Shown: positions 43,019-55,710 of the stretch, in pieces
Layout: each line of letters starts with the position of its first letter
Position numbering within the stretch: the first letter of the stretch is position 1
Source: Acephala macrosclerotiorum
Taxonomy: Eukaryota > Ascomycota > Leotiomycetes > Helotiales > Mollisiaceae
Direction of reading: 5' to 3'
Length of the DNA stretch: 64,000 bases
Assembly (NCBI GenBank): GCA_014904845.1
Contig: MU119215.1
Span: 1 to 64,000, forward strand
Made by a program: the position numbers and the translations under genes
Notes under the pieces: generated by a model
What the model was told of the DNA's origin: nothing
Seen by the model: the letters and a program-made list of their open reading frames with translations, nothing else
Database searches by the model: none

Positions 43019-44224
43019 ATGGCAAACTATCGTTACTACACCAGAAGATTCCGGCGCATTGCGGTAACACCACTCTTCCAAGTCGTCGCGATATGCCTCT
43101 TCTTGGCCTTTGGACTCAGTTGGGTCATCAAGCACAATCATGATGATGATCAAGATGGGCGCCCTGCAGCTAGGCCTACGAAGTCGGTCGAAGATCCGAG
43201 TATAGACTGGAGCAAGTTGTACTATGTACAATATGTTACGTCTCCGGAATACCTCTGCAATGCCCTAATGGTTTGGTCGCAGATAGAGGAAATTGGCAGT
43301 CGAGCGCAGAGGTGCGTTCTACCCATCCATATGTTTTTGAAAGCATGACTAATCATTATCAGAATGATGCTATATCCTTCAACCTGGGACCCAGACGAGA
43401 TCGACGACTACTCGCCCTCGCTCGATTATACCCCCGTCGCCCGTCTACTGCAAGAAGCCCAGTCGAAATACTTTGTGAAGATCCAACCCGTCGACATCAT
43501 GCACAAAAACGGCACTCTACAGCCCACATGGGCAGATTCCTACACCAAACTCCTAGCGTTCAACCTCACACAGTTCGATCGCGTCCTGGCCCTGGACTCC
43601 GACTCCATAGTGCTCAAGAATCTCGACTCTGTCTTCCTCCTCCCCAAAGCTCCGGTAGCAACGCCATACGTATACTGGGGCAATCCTACCGGCTGGGCAT
43701 TTAGTTCCCAAATGCTCCTTCTAACGCCCTCGGCGACCACGTTCTCCCAAATCGAGACAGCGATCAAAAATGCAAAAGAAGATGAATACGACATGGACAT
43801 TTTGAACGGTCTTTTCCACGACCATATCCTCAAGATCCCACAACGACCATTCAACCTCCTCTCCGGCGAATTCCGCCGTACCTCCCACGCCGCATACCTA
43901 TCCTCCCGTTCCGAGAAATGGGACCCAGACACAATATTACAAGAAGCGCATTTTTTGCATTTCTCAGACTGGCCGGTCCCCAAACCATGGGTAGTGGCTC
44001 CAAAAGAGGTGCTCAATAAACACATGCCAAAGTGTAAGCAAAATGAATGGTTCGGAGCAACAGACTGCAGGGATAGGGCTGTTTGGTTGAAGCTATATTG
44101 GGATTTTGCTGTTACGAGAAAGAATGTTTGTGGACTGGGCTTTGAGTTGCAAAGTCAGGAGTTGCCGGAGAATAGTATTTATAGGCATGGGAGGTGGTTT
44201 CATCCTGATGAGGTTGGTGGTTGA
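43019..44224 (+). CDS. Glycosyltransferase family 8, GNT1-like
   Basis: Exons 43019-43311 and 43363-44224 (intron 51 nt) give 384 residues. It is a type II membrane protein: a basic N-terminus, then a membrane anchor at about residues 19-37. The catalytic domain begins with YVQYVTSPEYLCNALMVW and carries the DxD metal motif at D176-S-D178 (ALDSDSIVLKNLD). The segment HFLHFSDWPVPKPW near residue 290 is also typical of this group. It resembles Golgi N-acetylglucosaminyltransferases of the GNT1 type, which cap N-glycans or other mannosyl chains with GlcNAc. The donor sugar is inferred from family only. Confidence 0.87.
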
Positions 44225-44853
44225 TTTGTGCATGCGAGTTAGATTTGGTACTTGGAATACCCCTTTTGCTATTGCGTGGTGAGCGGTATCATGATTGGTA
44301 GCGTTTGTATCATTACGAACGGCTCTTCCCTCCTATGATCGGTAATCGAGTGGGATACCGACATACTTTCGAGGCTTAAAAGTTTAATTGAACAACTTAC
44401 CCGAGCTGAACATTCAGGTTACACTGAAACATTACCTTCTCGTCAGACATTGAGCCAACACCGACGGCTATGATATGCAGATATCTCAGGATATGCTTAC
44501 TCAGTTTAGGCGTCGACTTCACTATCAACCTCAAGGTACGACCAAAGACGAAGAGATTCCAATCTCCAAGAACAATCCAGAAACTGAATCAGCTAGATTC
44601 CGTGAACAGAAGCCCCACAGAAAATCTTCTCGCAAGTACCAATATTGGTAAGTATGTATTCCATGCTAGCAGAAGAAACCAATGCAAATTTTACTCGGCA
44701 GTCAAAGCCGAGCCTAGCTATTCTCGTATGTTTTCCGTCATGTATGTTCATGATCCCCATATGCACCTTCCCGACAGAGATGTTCCACTACATCTGCCGT
44801 CCATCTAGACAAAACCTTCCCCTTCCGTTCTCACCTCTTTCTCACGGAGAGAT
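44225..44853. other. Intergenic region between convergent genes
   Basis: No gene is supported. Confidence 0.35.
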
Positions 44854-45523
44854 TTAAAGGCCCCAATAACCAGCAACCAACCACCCACAATACCCAGCCA
44901 ATCCTCCCAACACCCCAAGGGAGCCAAAATACCCAATAGGCCTCCCAATCCCATTATCACCAAACTTCCCCTGCAACCTCAACCCCAACTCCGCATGCGC
45001 AACCCTCAACGCAAGCAAGGTCCCCATCGCATAATTCAAAACCTTCCTATTCCCACCATTTGATTCCGCGATGATGAGTAGGACGAATGCTAACGGGACG
45101 TTTTCGAGGAAGTTGGCGTGGCAACGAGATGCAGTTTGGAAGGCGTCCGGGAGGGGAGCGCCGGAGTGTGTTTTTTGGGTTGAGTTGGACTGGGGTGGAG
45201 GTTAGTGAATAGGAAGGAGGGGGGAAGGAGGAGCCATACGTTGGGAAGAGAGTCGCCGATGTAGGATTCGTGTTGGAGGCGTTGAGAGACGATACGGGAG
45301 GAGAGAATAAGGTTGTAGAGGGTGAAGGGGGCGGCCCAGGTTCCGGCGATTGCTGAAGAGTGAAGGTCAGCAACGTGAAACTTGAAAGCGATCTGAATTG
45401 CTGATTGAGGTTCATGATGGGGAGCTTAAAGTTGAAGGTGGAGGGCATGGAGTGAGTGAGGTGAGATGAGGACTTACGGAGAAGCTTGGGGACGCTGACG
45501 CCGACTGGAGCCATTGTGTTCAT
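44854..45523 (-). CDS. MAPEG-family membrane protein
   Basis: Exons (minus) 45478-45523, 45240-45352 and 44854-45189, introns 125 and 50 nt, give 164 residues. Four hydrophobic helices and the motif SRCHANFLENVPLAF identify MAPEG (eicosanoid and glutathione metabolism) proteins. The Arg and the N-x-x-E-N-x-P cluster sit where glutathione is bound in the family. The small microsomal glutathione-transferase-like members in fungi have this length. Another glutathione transferase lies 10 kb to the right, but nothing suggests co-regulation. Confidence 0.85.
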
Positions 45524-45906
45524 CTTCAAGCCTTTAATGTGTTGACGAGAGTTAAAATTGAGAGGAAGACTATGAAGTAAGTGAAAGCTTTAGAATTGCA
45601 AGTGTAACGTTCGTGAATAAGGAGGATATTTCAGGTAGCACGAGGAAGAGCTACCAAGAGCAAGCGACACTTATTGCTCCTCACCTCCATCACTATTTGG
45701 AATGAACAAATCAAAGCCACCAATTCTCCATCTCTCCGCAGAGGGGTATGAACGTCATTGAGGTCCGTAGCACCGGATCCGCCCTGTACATCACAAAAAG
45801 AAGCCTAGACCATCACCGAACTCAACGCGGACTCAAACACTAAAAGATCGATAATGATGTACCAACTCCCACTGAAACACATTGACGGCATCCGCGTGTT
45901 TTATAC
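45524..45906. other. Intergenic region
   Basis: MAPEG promoter and 3' flank of the next minus-strand gene. Nothing else is seen. Confidence 0.35.
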
Positions 45907-46728
45907 CTATGAAACACAACTCCAAAGCCTCTGTACAGCTGCCCAATATCTATCAGGATCTATCAAAAGATGCGCTGCATGCCTGCTCTTGAGAAACTTC
46001 TCTCGGTCAATTATATATCCTAGCGATTTTGCTTCTTCACCATGCTCTTCCACAAAACGCCAGTCTACCATATCATCTGCTACGCTGTAAATGTACATCC
46101 GAGGCGCATCGGTATCAAAGAGACTCTTGTCATTGAGGTCCATCCTCGCTTTGTCCACCAAATCCATCTTGTCTTGTAGCCAGTATCCAAACTTGTACAA
46201 GAAAAAGAAGACTCGCAGAAACAGAATTCCCAACATTCGCAGGATTATATTCTTCGGCAGCGCGACAGAAAATGCTCGAATCGTGGCTTCGTACGTTGCT
46301 CGTCCAGGTGTACTGTCCAATATCATTGCCGTGACAAGTAACGCTCGACCCATCTTCTCTTTGTATGTTTTCGCCATCGTTGTCATTGTGAATGCCCCTC
46401 CATTCGAAAAGAAATGAACAAGTAGATTCGCATCAGGTGGCAAAGCATAGAGGACATCGAGAGCTGGCTTAACGCGCTTCAAATTGGCGGCATGGGTTCG
46501 GAATGCAGCATCAATCTGTGTCGTCATTATGATCAGGATTCGAGCTGATGGATATAGCTTTTCGTATCCGCTCGCATATTTGGACATATGCCGTGGAGTT
46601 GCGTCCATCCATCCCACAAGGAGGACGAGGTCTGGTTCCGTCGAGGACTTCGTGGTGGGTTGATGATACCATACCGCCTGGTTAAGACGCGAGAAATGCT
46701 CCAGCCCTGGAGGTACTTTCGAAGCCAT
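45907..46728 (-). CDS. TMEM53/DUF829 (PaxU-like) alpha/beta-hydrolase-fold protein
   Basis: 273 residues from the ATG at 46728 (MASKVPPGLEHF). LVLLVGWMDATPRHMSKY near the start and LLVHFFSNGGAF (a degenerate nucleophile elbow around the Ser) are characteristic of the DUF829/TMEM53 family. The terminal part has the SVADDMVDW acid-loop region and a late His (RHAAHL), which completes a possible Ser-Asp-His triad. A hydrophobic segment (about 165-190) may attach it to membranes; human TMEM53 is at the nuclear envelope. The name PaxU comes from a paxilline-cluster member, but no such cluster is present here. Confidence 0.8.
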   Translation of the reverse strand: MASKVPPGLEHFSRLNQAVWYHQPTTKSSTEPDLVLLVGWMDATPRHMSKYASGYEKLYPSARILIIMTTQIDAAFRTHAANLKRVKPALDVLYALPPDANLLVHFFSNGGAFTMTTMAKTYKEKMGRALLVTAMILDSTPGRATYEATIRAFSVALPKNIILRMLGILFLRVFFFLYKFGYWLQDKMDLVDKARMDLNDKSLFDTDAPRMYIYSVADDMVDWRFVEEHGEEAKSLGYIIDREKFLKSRHAAHLLIDPDRYWAAVQRLWSCVS

Positions 46729-47742
46729 CTTGAACGGTAATGATGAATTTTGATGAGAAATACTAAAGCTGTCACTTACATCCTGTGCTCCTGGCCTGTA
46801 TATATAGCATTGTCGGGGTACCGTGTCCTTGTCTTGGAGTCGTAATTGTGCTGTGCCTTTCGATCCTCGGAACGGGCACGGCAGCCGAATCGCCGACGAC
46901 AACCTCCAAAACATTAAAACAACAACTCACTCTCTTCCATCTGTCACATGGTAAAAAGTTACTTACATACCATAATTTCATCAAGACAAACCACAGTTCA
47001 AGTGTCTCTTATGATTCAACTCGTCGAGCACGAAATATCTTTCTACATCTTTGCTCGCAGCTTGTTGTTTCTCGTTTTGAGAGTGGTATGCTGAGCGGAA
47101 CAGAGTTTGTCCTCAGCAACAGCATAGATACTCCATTTACAAAATTTTGACCCACATCTCGCGATGGTTAACTAACAAAGATGAGAGCTTCTGTTATAGT
47201 TCATTGCTTTAAGAAGCTTCTGTATTTACATGATGCTCATCCTATTGTCAAATTTTTCTCTTCATCCAATGGACTTCGGACGAGTAGACACAGCCCCAAT
47301 AAAGATCGCTACAATGCTCTTTCCGGTGTTGTTGGATTCTTTTCATTCGTCTATCATAGCATATTCTTTGGAGAGTTAGAATCTTACAGATATAAAAGAG
47401 ATTGTAATTTTGCCAACTCTGCCTTTGTTCCTGGAATTCCAACCTTCGAGATGCTAAAGTCCGGCTCCTAGATATCGAAGCAGGATGTGCTTGAACAAAG
47501 GAACATTGTCATCTGTCTCCGCGCGCAGGAGGATGGCTGCAAACGAGAGGCATCATTGACTGCATCCGGGCAAAAATCCCTCTTGACAAAGAGTCAAAGA
47601 CAAGCCGATTTCATAAGTACGATCAGCTCTCGTTTTCATATGCGGTCGTGAACATCGTTACCATACTTCACGAAATCAGCTCGAATCCAGCCATCTCAAG
47701 AAACGTTACCTCGGTCCTCTGAGACTGAGTATTTCGAACCGT
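46729..47742. other. Divergent intergenic region
   Basis: About 1 kb between the DUF829 gene and the coiled-coil gene. A 121-codon frame at 46785-47150 lacks an ATG at its start. No gene is supported. Confidence 0.4.
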
Positions 47743-50700
47743 ATGGCGGCTCCGGGGAATTCGTCAGTTGCCGAAAAGTACCTTGACATTAAAGCCGTTC
47801 AAGATCTTATTTTCTTCCAGAGTGTCAATCAGAGTGGGCAGAATACCGTTTTCTTTCTTCAGGAAACAATCAAGCAGATTCTTAAAGACGCTACTGAAAT
47901 CAGCAAGGAGAATGTTCAGCTCAAAGCCAGCTTGGCTCAGCAAGTCACTCCACCAGTATCCCCGAAGAAGGAAGTGAAAGATGTGCAAACACCAACTCTT
48001 GATCCTTTCGATCAAGCTGCACTTCAAGCCGCACTCAACAGAGCCACGACATCAGAGGACGCAGCAAGGAAGAATGCCGTCCACTTGCAGAAGTCGCAAG
48101 AGAATGAACAGGCTCTCCGAGCCCGGATTGATACCCTTGAAAACGAGAACAAGTTCTTCAAGTCGACAAAGCTAGCTGCTGGCCTATCATCGTCCGTTCT
48201 GTCGGAGCACGACTGCATTCAATGCCAAGCAACTTTCCAAGACCTCATCGCGAGTGGCAACACCTTTATTGCACGAATTGATCAATTGGAAGACGCACTC
48301 GCAACATGTCTCAAGGGCAAGAAACCATGTGCCCCTACCCCACCAGGTATCCCAGCACATGTCTGCACTGGCTTGACGGATGATGACATCGAGCAACTCG
48401 TCAATCACATCAGCCAAAACATTGATAACGCCCATATTCTCATTCTCAGAATCACTCAATTGGAGAGAGCGCTCAGATCTGCTGGTGTCCAAGTACCAGG
48501 CAGCCCGACTCTAGCATCTAATAAACGTCCTCGCTCGGATGACGGTAACGGCAATGACGACGACGATGCAGCAAAGGACTGTCTCCCAAAGCTTGCCAAA
48601 GCGGAAGTTCAGATCGCAGACTTGACTCAGAGCCTTTCATTTGCTCAAGCAGCATTCAAACAAGTATCAGAAAGGGTCATCATAATGCATCAAGCGCTTC
48701 CCAACCCTGATGCTAGTGTTCTAGGCCAACCCGCTCAAGATACAATCAACCCTAATGAGCTCCGACGCGTAATACAAAGAATGGACCAGATGCGAACAGA
48801 AATGGACAGAATCATAGCAGAGGCAGAAAACGACGACGAGGATGAGGATTGTAAGAAGAAACTCGAAGAGAGGGATACTGAAATTGCGAGACTACGGGCC
48901 ATCGTCACAACCCTTGAAGCGGAAAGAGATACTCTGAAAAAGGAGCGAGACGACACTCGAGCAAACAGCACAGCGACTCAAGACTTACTCACACAAGCAT
49001 ATCTTAATCGCGATGAGGCTATCATGGACCGTAATACCGCGAATAATACAATTCTGAGATTACAGATGGAGAAAACTAGCGTTGAACGCGATCTCAAGAC
49101 CGCACAAGACGAGATTACGACCTTGAAGCAGCGCCTTGCAGACGCAGAGTACGGCACACAGGATCAAGTCACGATTCGTGAGCTCAATGCAAAGATCATT
49201 GGATTGCAAGGAGAGGTCAGACGCCTGACTCGGCAACTGGCTGATTGCAACGCCCGCAACGGGGTTGGCAACCAAATCGACAATGACGCGGCGACACAAG
49301 ACCAAAACAAGATCGATGACCTCGAAGCAAAGAACACTGGATTAATGGGAGAGGTCAGATACTTGACTCAGCAACTGGCTGATTGCAATGCTGGCAAAGC
49401 CAATACCGACCAAGCAGCTATTGATGTCGCGACACAGCAGATTCAAGCCAGGCTCGAGGATTGTTACGCTACCTCGAGAACTTTGTTTACGAAGCATCAT
49501 GCCACCTTAAGAGAGCTTGAGACAGCCAAAAAGACCATCACCACCTTGCAGAGAGAACTAGCCGAATGCCGATCTGCTTCTGATACCGGTAGCAGCGATC
49601 AGAATCTCAAGAATCAACTCCGAGCTGCTCAAAAGGATCTGAAGACCCTGCAAAAGGAGTATGGTGATTACAAGAGGTCGCGAAAGACCTTTGAAAACAA
49701 GCAGCGAGAGGGCGAAGAACTTGAGCAAAACTATATTCAAGCGCAGAACGATCTGAATGATCTTAGACGAGAGAAAAGAGATTTGACGAAGAAGCTAGCC
49801 GATCAGACGAAGGTGGCAGAAGGGCATCAGGATGAGGTTTTGATTCAAATCAAGCGAAACCATGGACTGTCTGCCCAAAATGATAAGCTGCAAAGGCTTT
49901 TGGCTGAATGCAACCGCGCTCGCAATATCTTGCCACCAATCGTCAGAGAACAAGGAACTCAAACGGATCAGGACAACAATGCAGATCAAGGAAATGACCA
50001 TGATCAAGGAAACGACAATGATCAGGGTGCGCAACCCGAGCCTGCACAAGATGGCGACTTGCAGCAACAACTGGATGATTGCAATAATCGTGTTGCTACT
50101 GCTGAGGATACTGTAAGGGTATTGACCGGGCGTGTTGCCGACAGAGACCAGAGGATTACCAGGCTGGAACAAGAGTCCGACTTCGCCGCTACGGACCTCG
50201 AAGATGAGACGGAACGCGCGGATGAAGCAGAGGAAGATATCACCACTCTAACTAACCAGCTCCAAGACGAAATTGACGCGCACAATTATTTCGAGAATCA
50301 GCTCAACGATGCCAACACTCGAATTACCGATCTCTTGGCCCAGATTCTTAATTTGGAAGGACAAGTCGCTGACCTGCCAGGGCATGTTGCCGTCTCACAA
50401 GGTTCGCTGACTGATTGCGAAGAGAAAGTTACACAGCGTGATGCTACTATCAGAGATCTCAACGACCAGATCAAGCAACTCGAAATTGATATCGACCTCC
50501 ACCTCAAATTGCAGAAACAGTTGACCGAACGAGCAGAAGCAGCAGAAGCAGCGAAGGATTGCGACGAGATAGTTGATAAAGCAAACGCGAGAATCAAGGA
50601 GCTCTATGAAGAAACCCTATCCCTCAAAGCTGACATCGATTTTCACATTAGGTCGTTACAAATACTCAATGCACGAGCCGACGGTGACGACCAGATGCAG

Positions 50701-51673
50701 GTTGACGATAATAACGATGACGACCAACCAAGCAACCACCCAGCTGTCCAAGCAGCAACCGACCTGGCATTTACTCTTAGCGCTCGACTTGATGATGCCG
50801 ATGCCCAAATCGCGGCCCTCACAGCTACAAATGAGGCATTGACAGCCCAAGTAGCAACTCCAGGTGGTGCTGCACTTGACAATGCTCAGGCATTACTGGC
50901 TTTGGTCGACGCTGCGAGGTTAACGCTTGATCAAACTCGACAGGAAGTCATAGCCTTGAATATCCAAATCACAGGGTTGAATGATCAGGTTCAAACACTG
51001 ACCGCTGAAAGAGATGCTCTGCGGGCGAGGAACGTGACTGAGGGCCGTCGACCTTCCGGAGGTATTAATCTTATTGTCAATAATGGGGGCAGTAGACCCA
51101 ATAGTCCAACAGTCCCAAAACCTGATAGTCCGAAATCTGAAGGTCCTGGAAGTAGATCTGGCAGCGATAATGGCAACCAAGGCCTAGCTGACCACATTGA
51201 CGACCTCGAGCAACAGCTCAAGGACTGTATGGATAAGGATGGCAATAACGAGGGCTTGATCGACTCCTTAAGAGCAGATTTGAATCTCGCCCGAGACGAG
51301 GGACGGTCTCTTGAGGAGATTTTGGATAGGGTCAACAACACTATTGATGAGCTGAGACAGGAGGTCGCTGATGGTGAGTACCATTGCCACTTCTTGCAGA
51401 AACGAGTAGCTAACCAAAACAGAACACAACGAGAGATGGCCAGCCCGCAAGACCCGCCAATACAAGGAGGCTGCGGCTAAACGCAAGACCGGTGGTGCCG
51501 TCGTCAAAAGAAAGAAGCGTGAAGATCCGGCTGTGAAGCAAAAGAGGCTTTGGAAGGAGAACGGATGGCACAAGGGTCGATTCGGGTCGCCGCCCGCGTC
51601 GGCTGCAGGGAGCGTTTCAGGTAGCTCTTCAGCTGGCGCTTCACGTAGCTCTTCCAGTAGTGGTTCTTCATAA
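47743..51673 (+). CDS. Long coiled-coil protein (1293 residues)
   Basis: Exons 47743-51373 and 51423-51673 (intron 49 nt) give 1293 residues. Nearly the whole length is heptad-rich coiled coil with recurring D-C-N or E-C motifs (RQLADCNARN, QQLADCNAGK, LAECRSA, LDDCNNR). Acidic breaks occur at about residues 745-775 (rich in DQGND). The second exon adds a short basic region (AAAKRKTGG..VKRKKRE, a likely bipartite nuclear signal) and a Ser-rich end. There is no motor, SMC ATPase or GRIP domain. The basic tail suggests nuclear or chromatin association, but no function can be assigned. Filamentous fungal genomes hold many such lineage-specific proteins. Confidence 0.8.
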
Positions 51674-52201
51674 GGCTCTTTACCAGGTGATACCCATGCA
51701 GGTAGCCCCTAAACGACAGATCAGATTGATAGCGAGTTGAAGTAGGCGAGAGAAAGGGAACACTGAAGCTGCTTGTTTTTGTATTTCATATATAGTTCGC
51801 AACAAAGGTTTTGTAAGCAAGTTTATAGCATGTGCAAAGAACTGATGCATTCCGAAAAAGCCGAGGCAAACATAGTGAAACGATAATTGAGGTGCCTTGC
51901 ACTTGCCAGTGATTCAAATTCAGCTTGAGAGCAGGCTCTTCATGCACCTTGCTATATGGATGCCCATCCTATGGTGAGACACCTAAATTTGTCATGTGCG
52001 TCAATGAAGGGCAAGGACTTGGCACTAGATTTCTCGAAGGGCAATTTTATTTATATTGATACAAGTGATGTACGTGCGCGATCAGTAAGTAAGGCGAGTA
52101 ACGTTAGACCTGCCTCAGTGAGGCTAAAGACATCCAACCTGGGAAAGAGCAGTTCCTATGTTAGTACCAGTTTGGCAAGGCCAGGGTGATCCGAAAGCAA
52201 C
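51674..52201. other. Intergenic region between convergent genes
   Basis: 3' flanks. The 51956-52189 frame is unsupported. Confidence 0.4.
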
Positions 52202-54396
52202 CTAGTTTCCAGGAGGAGGTGGTGGTGGCTGATCACTGGGAGGAGGGGGTGGAGCACTTCCTGGGGGAGGAGGAGGAATGCTTGAAGTTGGTGGCGGCGG
52301 TGGAGGAGATCCAGCGAATTGCTGCAAGAGAGCACTGAGACCAGCACCACTGAGCCCAGGAGGAGCGGCAAGACCTGGTGGAGCTCCCATGGCTTGTTGA
52401 GCTGGATAGCCGCCGTTGTAGCCAGGAGCAGCGTAGCCACCATAGCCGGCGGCACTAGCACCTGCAACTGCAGCTGCAGCGGGGTACGCAGGAGGTTGTT
52501 GTGCCCAAGGAGCAGCGTTGCCAGAAGGTCCAGATGGAGCGTTAAAGCCGTTCTGACCGCCGTAGCCCCCGTATGAGTCGCCACCACGATTATCACCTCC
52601 ACGACGATCTCTAGCCCAAGGAGCGGCACCACCAGACGGGGCAGAGTCACGTGAATCGAATCCACGATCGTCTCCACGCTTCTGCCATGGAGCAGCAGCG
52701 CCTGTTGGTCCACGTTGCCAAGGTTTGACATCGTCTTGAGCACCTTGGTCGAATCCTCCAGTGGGGCCAGACTCGATCCGTCGTGGGGCTTCTCCGTTGG
52801 CTGGTGCACCACCAGAAAGCTCTTGCATGAGTTGCTGAAGGATGTTAGTATATCTATCAAAGTGAATGGGGGTTGGAAGGCTTACCTCGTATTCCCTGTC
52901 GACCGCATCTCCTGCACCAATGCGACCAGCTGCAGGGCCAGGTGGACCGCCAGGACCGTCATTGCGCCAATTAGCACCGCGTTGCCTGCCAAACATTAGC
53001 ATTCGTCTTCCTCTCGAATTTTGATAGTAACCGTACCGGTCAGGACAATCTCTTGCCATATGGCCTGCATTCCCGCAGACGCGACAGATGATGTTGGCAG
53101 TGAAGTTGCGTTGTTCTGGGCAGTCATATTTTCGGTGCCCGATTTGACCACAGTTCTGGCATGCTTGATTCTCGTCGTCTCGAAGGGTACCGTTGAGTGC
53201 GGCGAGCTCACGAAGTTGGTTACGCTTCAACTCGTTCTGGCCTTCTGGGATGGATGCAGCCTAGAAGCGTTAGATTGAGTTTGTAGATGTATTGGAAGGG
53301 GTACTCACAGTCTCAATGATATTATGGATCAGCTTCTTGGCCTTGTTGACCTTCTCCTCAGTGTCTGCCATGATCAAGCAATGGAGGTCCTCCTCCTGGT
53401 TACTAGTATGTGCTGCATCGGATCGACCCTTTCCTTCCTTGACGGATCCTTTACCACGAATGGCGATCTTGGCTCCGGATTCTGTTTCCATCTTCTTCAA
53501 GGTATTTCCACGAGGACCGATAAGTAAGCCAACTTTAGTAGGGAGCTAAGTGTTAGTGTATGATCAAAAGCTAAGAGCAAATGTGGTGAGTGACAGGTTA
53601 GTGATGACAACGCGCTGCATTCGCGCATCGCCACACAGAAATGAAAGGGGGTAGGTTAGAAGTAAAGGTTAGAAAGGTTAGAGGGTTAGCAATCATACTG
53701 AAGTTGATCTCTGGGTAGTCATTGACTGGCACGTAAACTTTCTCCTGTGTCTTAGTGGGACGGCGATAGTCCTGTGGAGGGTGATAGTTAGGAATGACTT
53801 TCATAGCCTTCTCAATCAGTTTGTGGCGCTCGTCTTCGAGACGCTTTCTGTATCGATATTCTCGAGTATTGACACGGCGACCGAAATTATCGTACTGGGG
53901 AGGAGGCGATGGAGATCTGCCGGATGTTAGGGAGGATTTCTTCAAATGCGGACGAGGGGGCTCACCTGTCACCATCTGCGGGAACAACATCATCTATTCT
54001 AAGCTTCTGACTGATTTCCTCGATACGGAGATGCAAAGTGTAAGCCTCGAGCTGTTCACTAGTCATATTGGCCATGATCGCGGTTGGAAGACCCATCAGG
54101 CCTGCTGCCTTGTTATCAGTGGCGTCTCCCCAACGATTTCTCTTCTTGCGACGTCGAGATCCATCGTCAAGTCGTTCCTCTACGGAAGGAATATTAGTAT
54201 ATATCTGCGGACGCCAGGGTATTTGAGTGCACATACCTTTGATGGGACTGCGACCGCGCTTAACTGGACCGTCAGTGAAGGCCACAGTGTAGTCGCTATC
54301 GCCGCGTGGAGATTCAGTATCGCCTCCGCCGAATCTGCGTTTGTTTCCCAGAGGGATGTTATTCGATCCGGTGCTTCCTTGCTGTCGCCAAGCCAT
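52202..54396 (-). CDS. bbp: Branchpoint-bridging protein (SF1/BBP/Msl5)
   Basis: Seven exons (minus): 54237-54396, 53966-54179, 53699-53916, 53309-53532, 53037-53260, 52886-52985 and 52202-52834, total 590 residues. The N-terminus has the [23 protein letters not shown] segment, related to the U2AF65-binding part of SF1. A helix-hairpin region and KH-QUA2 domain follow ([24 protein letters not shown], about residues 190-270), which reads the UACUAAC branch site. Two CCHC zinc knuckles come next: [14 protein letters not shown] and [14 protein letters not shown] (about 300-345). The Gly/Ala region and Pro-rich C-terminus (runs of P near the stop) can bind WW or SH3 partners such as Prp40. Seven exons make it the most intron-rich gene here, and intron 3 (53533-53698) is long at 166 nt. 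Confidence 0.93.
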
Positions 54397-54847
54397 CCTG
54401 TGGAGATTACTGTTCACAAAATGTATGTGGAAAAAGATGTAAGTGCGGAGAAGAGAGCGAGTCGACGGATTTCTTAATCCCATCTAGCGGCTCAAGCTCC
54501 CCTCTAACGTTTAAGGCTCTAGCGCCTCGTGACTCATTATCACGTGTAGTTCATATGTCAAGGACCCCATTGTCCCGGCGAGTAAAGAAGACTAGGGCAG
54601 GGTTTCAATATTCTTTAATTAATCTATTTCCAATCATTGTTCTAGAGTATGTTGGCCCTTGAGGCCCGTCATCAAGGGCGCAACTTCTTACAAATCATCG
54701 CGGTCGTCTAGCTGGCGAAGTGAAGTCACTGGTGGGGTAGCTGCGCGCAGCTGCATTTCCCCGCAGGAAGCATAAAGCTGCAATGTCTCATTCCTTATTG
54801 TGTTCTAAATGACAAGTCGTCTTTCTCAACTGTCCCACCAAGTCAAA
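54397..54847. other. Divergent intergenic region
   Basis: Shared promoter region of BBP and the glutathione transferase. CACGTG lies at about 54551. No gene is seen. Confidence 0.4.
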
Positions 54848-55710
54848 ATGGCCACTCGTCCAGATATCCACCTGTACACTACCCAAACACCTAATGGTAT
54901 CAAGATCTCCATCACTTTGGAGGAGCTAGGATTGCCATACAAGTTTACAAAGATCGACATATCGAAGAATACTCAGAAAGAACCCTGGTTCTTGGAAATT
55001 AATCCAAACGGACGAATTCCTGCTTTGACAGATACCTTTACGGATGGAAAAACGATTCGACTTTTTGAATCTGGAAGTATTCAGCAGTACCTTGTCGATC
55101 AGTATGATAAAGACTACAAGATCTCCTACCCTAAGGGAACTAGAGAATATTATGAGATGAACAACTGGGCATGTGTTCGCTGGTGAATAGTACGGAGGGT
55201 TGTTGGCTAACCTTCTCCAGCTCTTCTTCCTCAACGCAGGCGTAGGACCAATGTCCGTCTCCCGTTACCTTAAATGTTCAACCTTCAACCACTAACACAA
55301 AACCCAGGCAAGGACAAGCCAACCACTTCAACCGCTACGCCCCCGAACGCATCGAATACGGCGTAAACCGCTACGTCAACGAAACCCGGCGCCTCTACGG
55401 GGTGCTAAACACCCAACTCGAGAAATCCACCTCCGGCTACCTTGTCGGCGACAAGTGCACTATCGCCGACATCGCTCACTGGGGCTGGGTAACCGCCGCA
55501 TTCTGGGCTGGCGTCGATATTGATGAATTTCCGGCTTTGAAGGCGTGGGATGAGAGGATGCTTGCTAGACCTGGGGTGGAGAAGGGGAGACATGTTCCGG
55601 ATCCTCATAAGATGAAGGAGTTGGCTAAGGATCAGGCAAAGATGAAAGAGCATGCTGAGAAGGCGAGGGAATGGGTGCAGTCAGGGATGGCGGCTGACGC
55701 TAAGAAATGA
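54848..55710 (+). CDS. Glutathione S-transferase, Ure2/theta-like
   Basis: Exons 54848-55168, 55221-55252 and 55308-55710 give 251 residues. The thioredoxin-fold N-terminus has TPNGIKISITLEELGL, NPNGRIPALTD and LFESGSIQQYL (the E-S pair that holds glutathione). The C-terminal helical domain begins LFFLNAGVGPMQGQANHF, as in fungal Ure2-like transferases. Intron 1 fits best as a rare GC-AG intron (TGG|GCATGT..CTCCAG|CTC), which restores the family sequence NNWLFFLNAG exactly. The only GT donor keeping the frame (GTTCGC, 55175) would add Ala-Cys. Intron 2 is a normal GTCCGT..CCCAG. Likely cytosolic detoxification or peroxide metabolism. Confidence 0.88.

Noticed and set aside
45907..46728. Indole-diterpene gene cluster (because of PaxU similarity)
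   Set aside because: No prenyltransferase, cyclase or P450 nearby; the DUF829/TMEM53 family is widespread outside such clusters.
46785..47150. Secreted protein with hydrophobic N-terminus
   Set aside because: The frame begins at a non-ATG codon and shows no conserved pattern.
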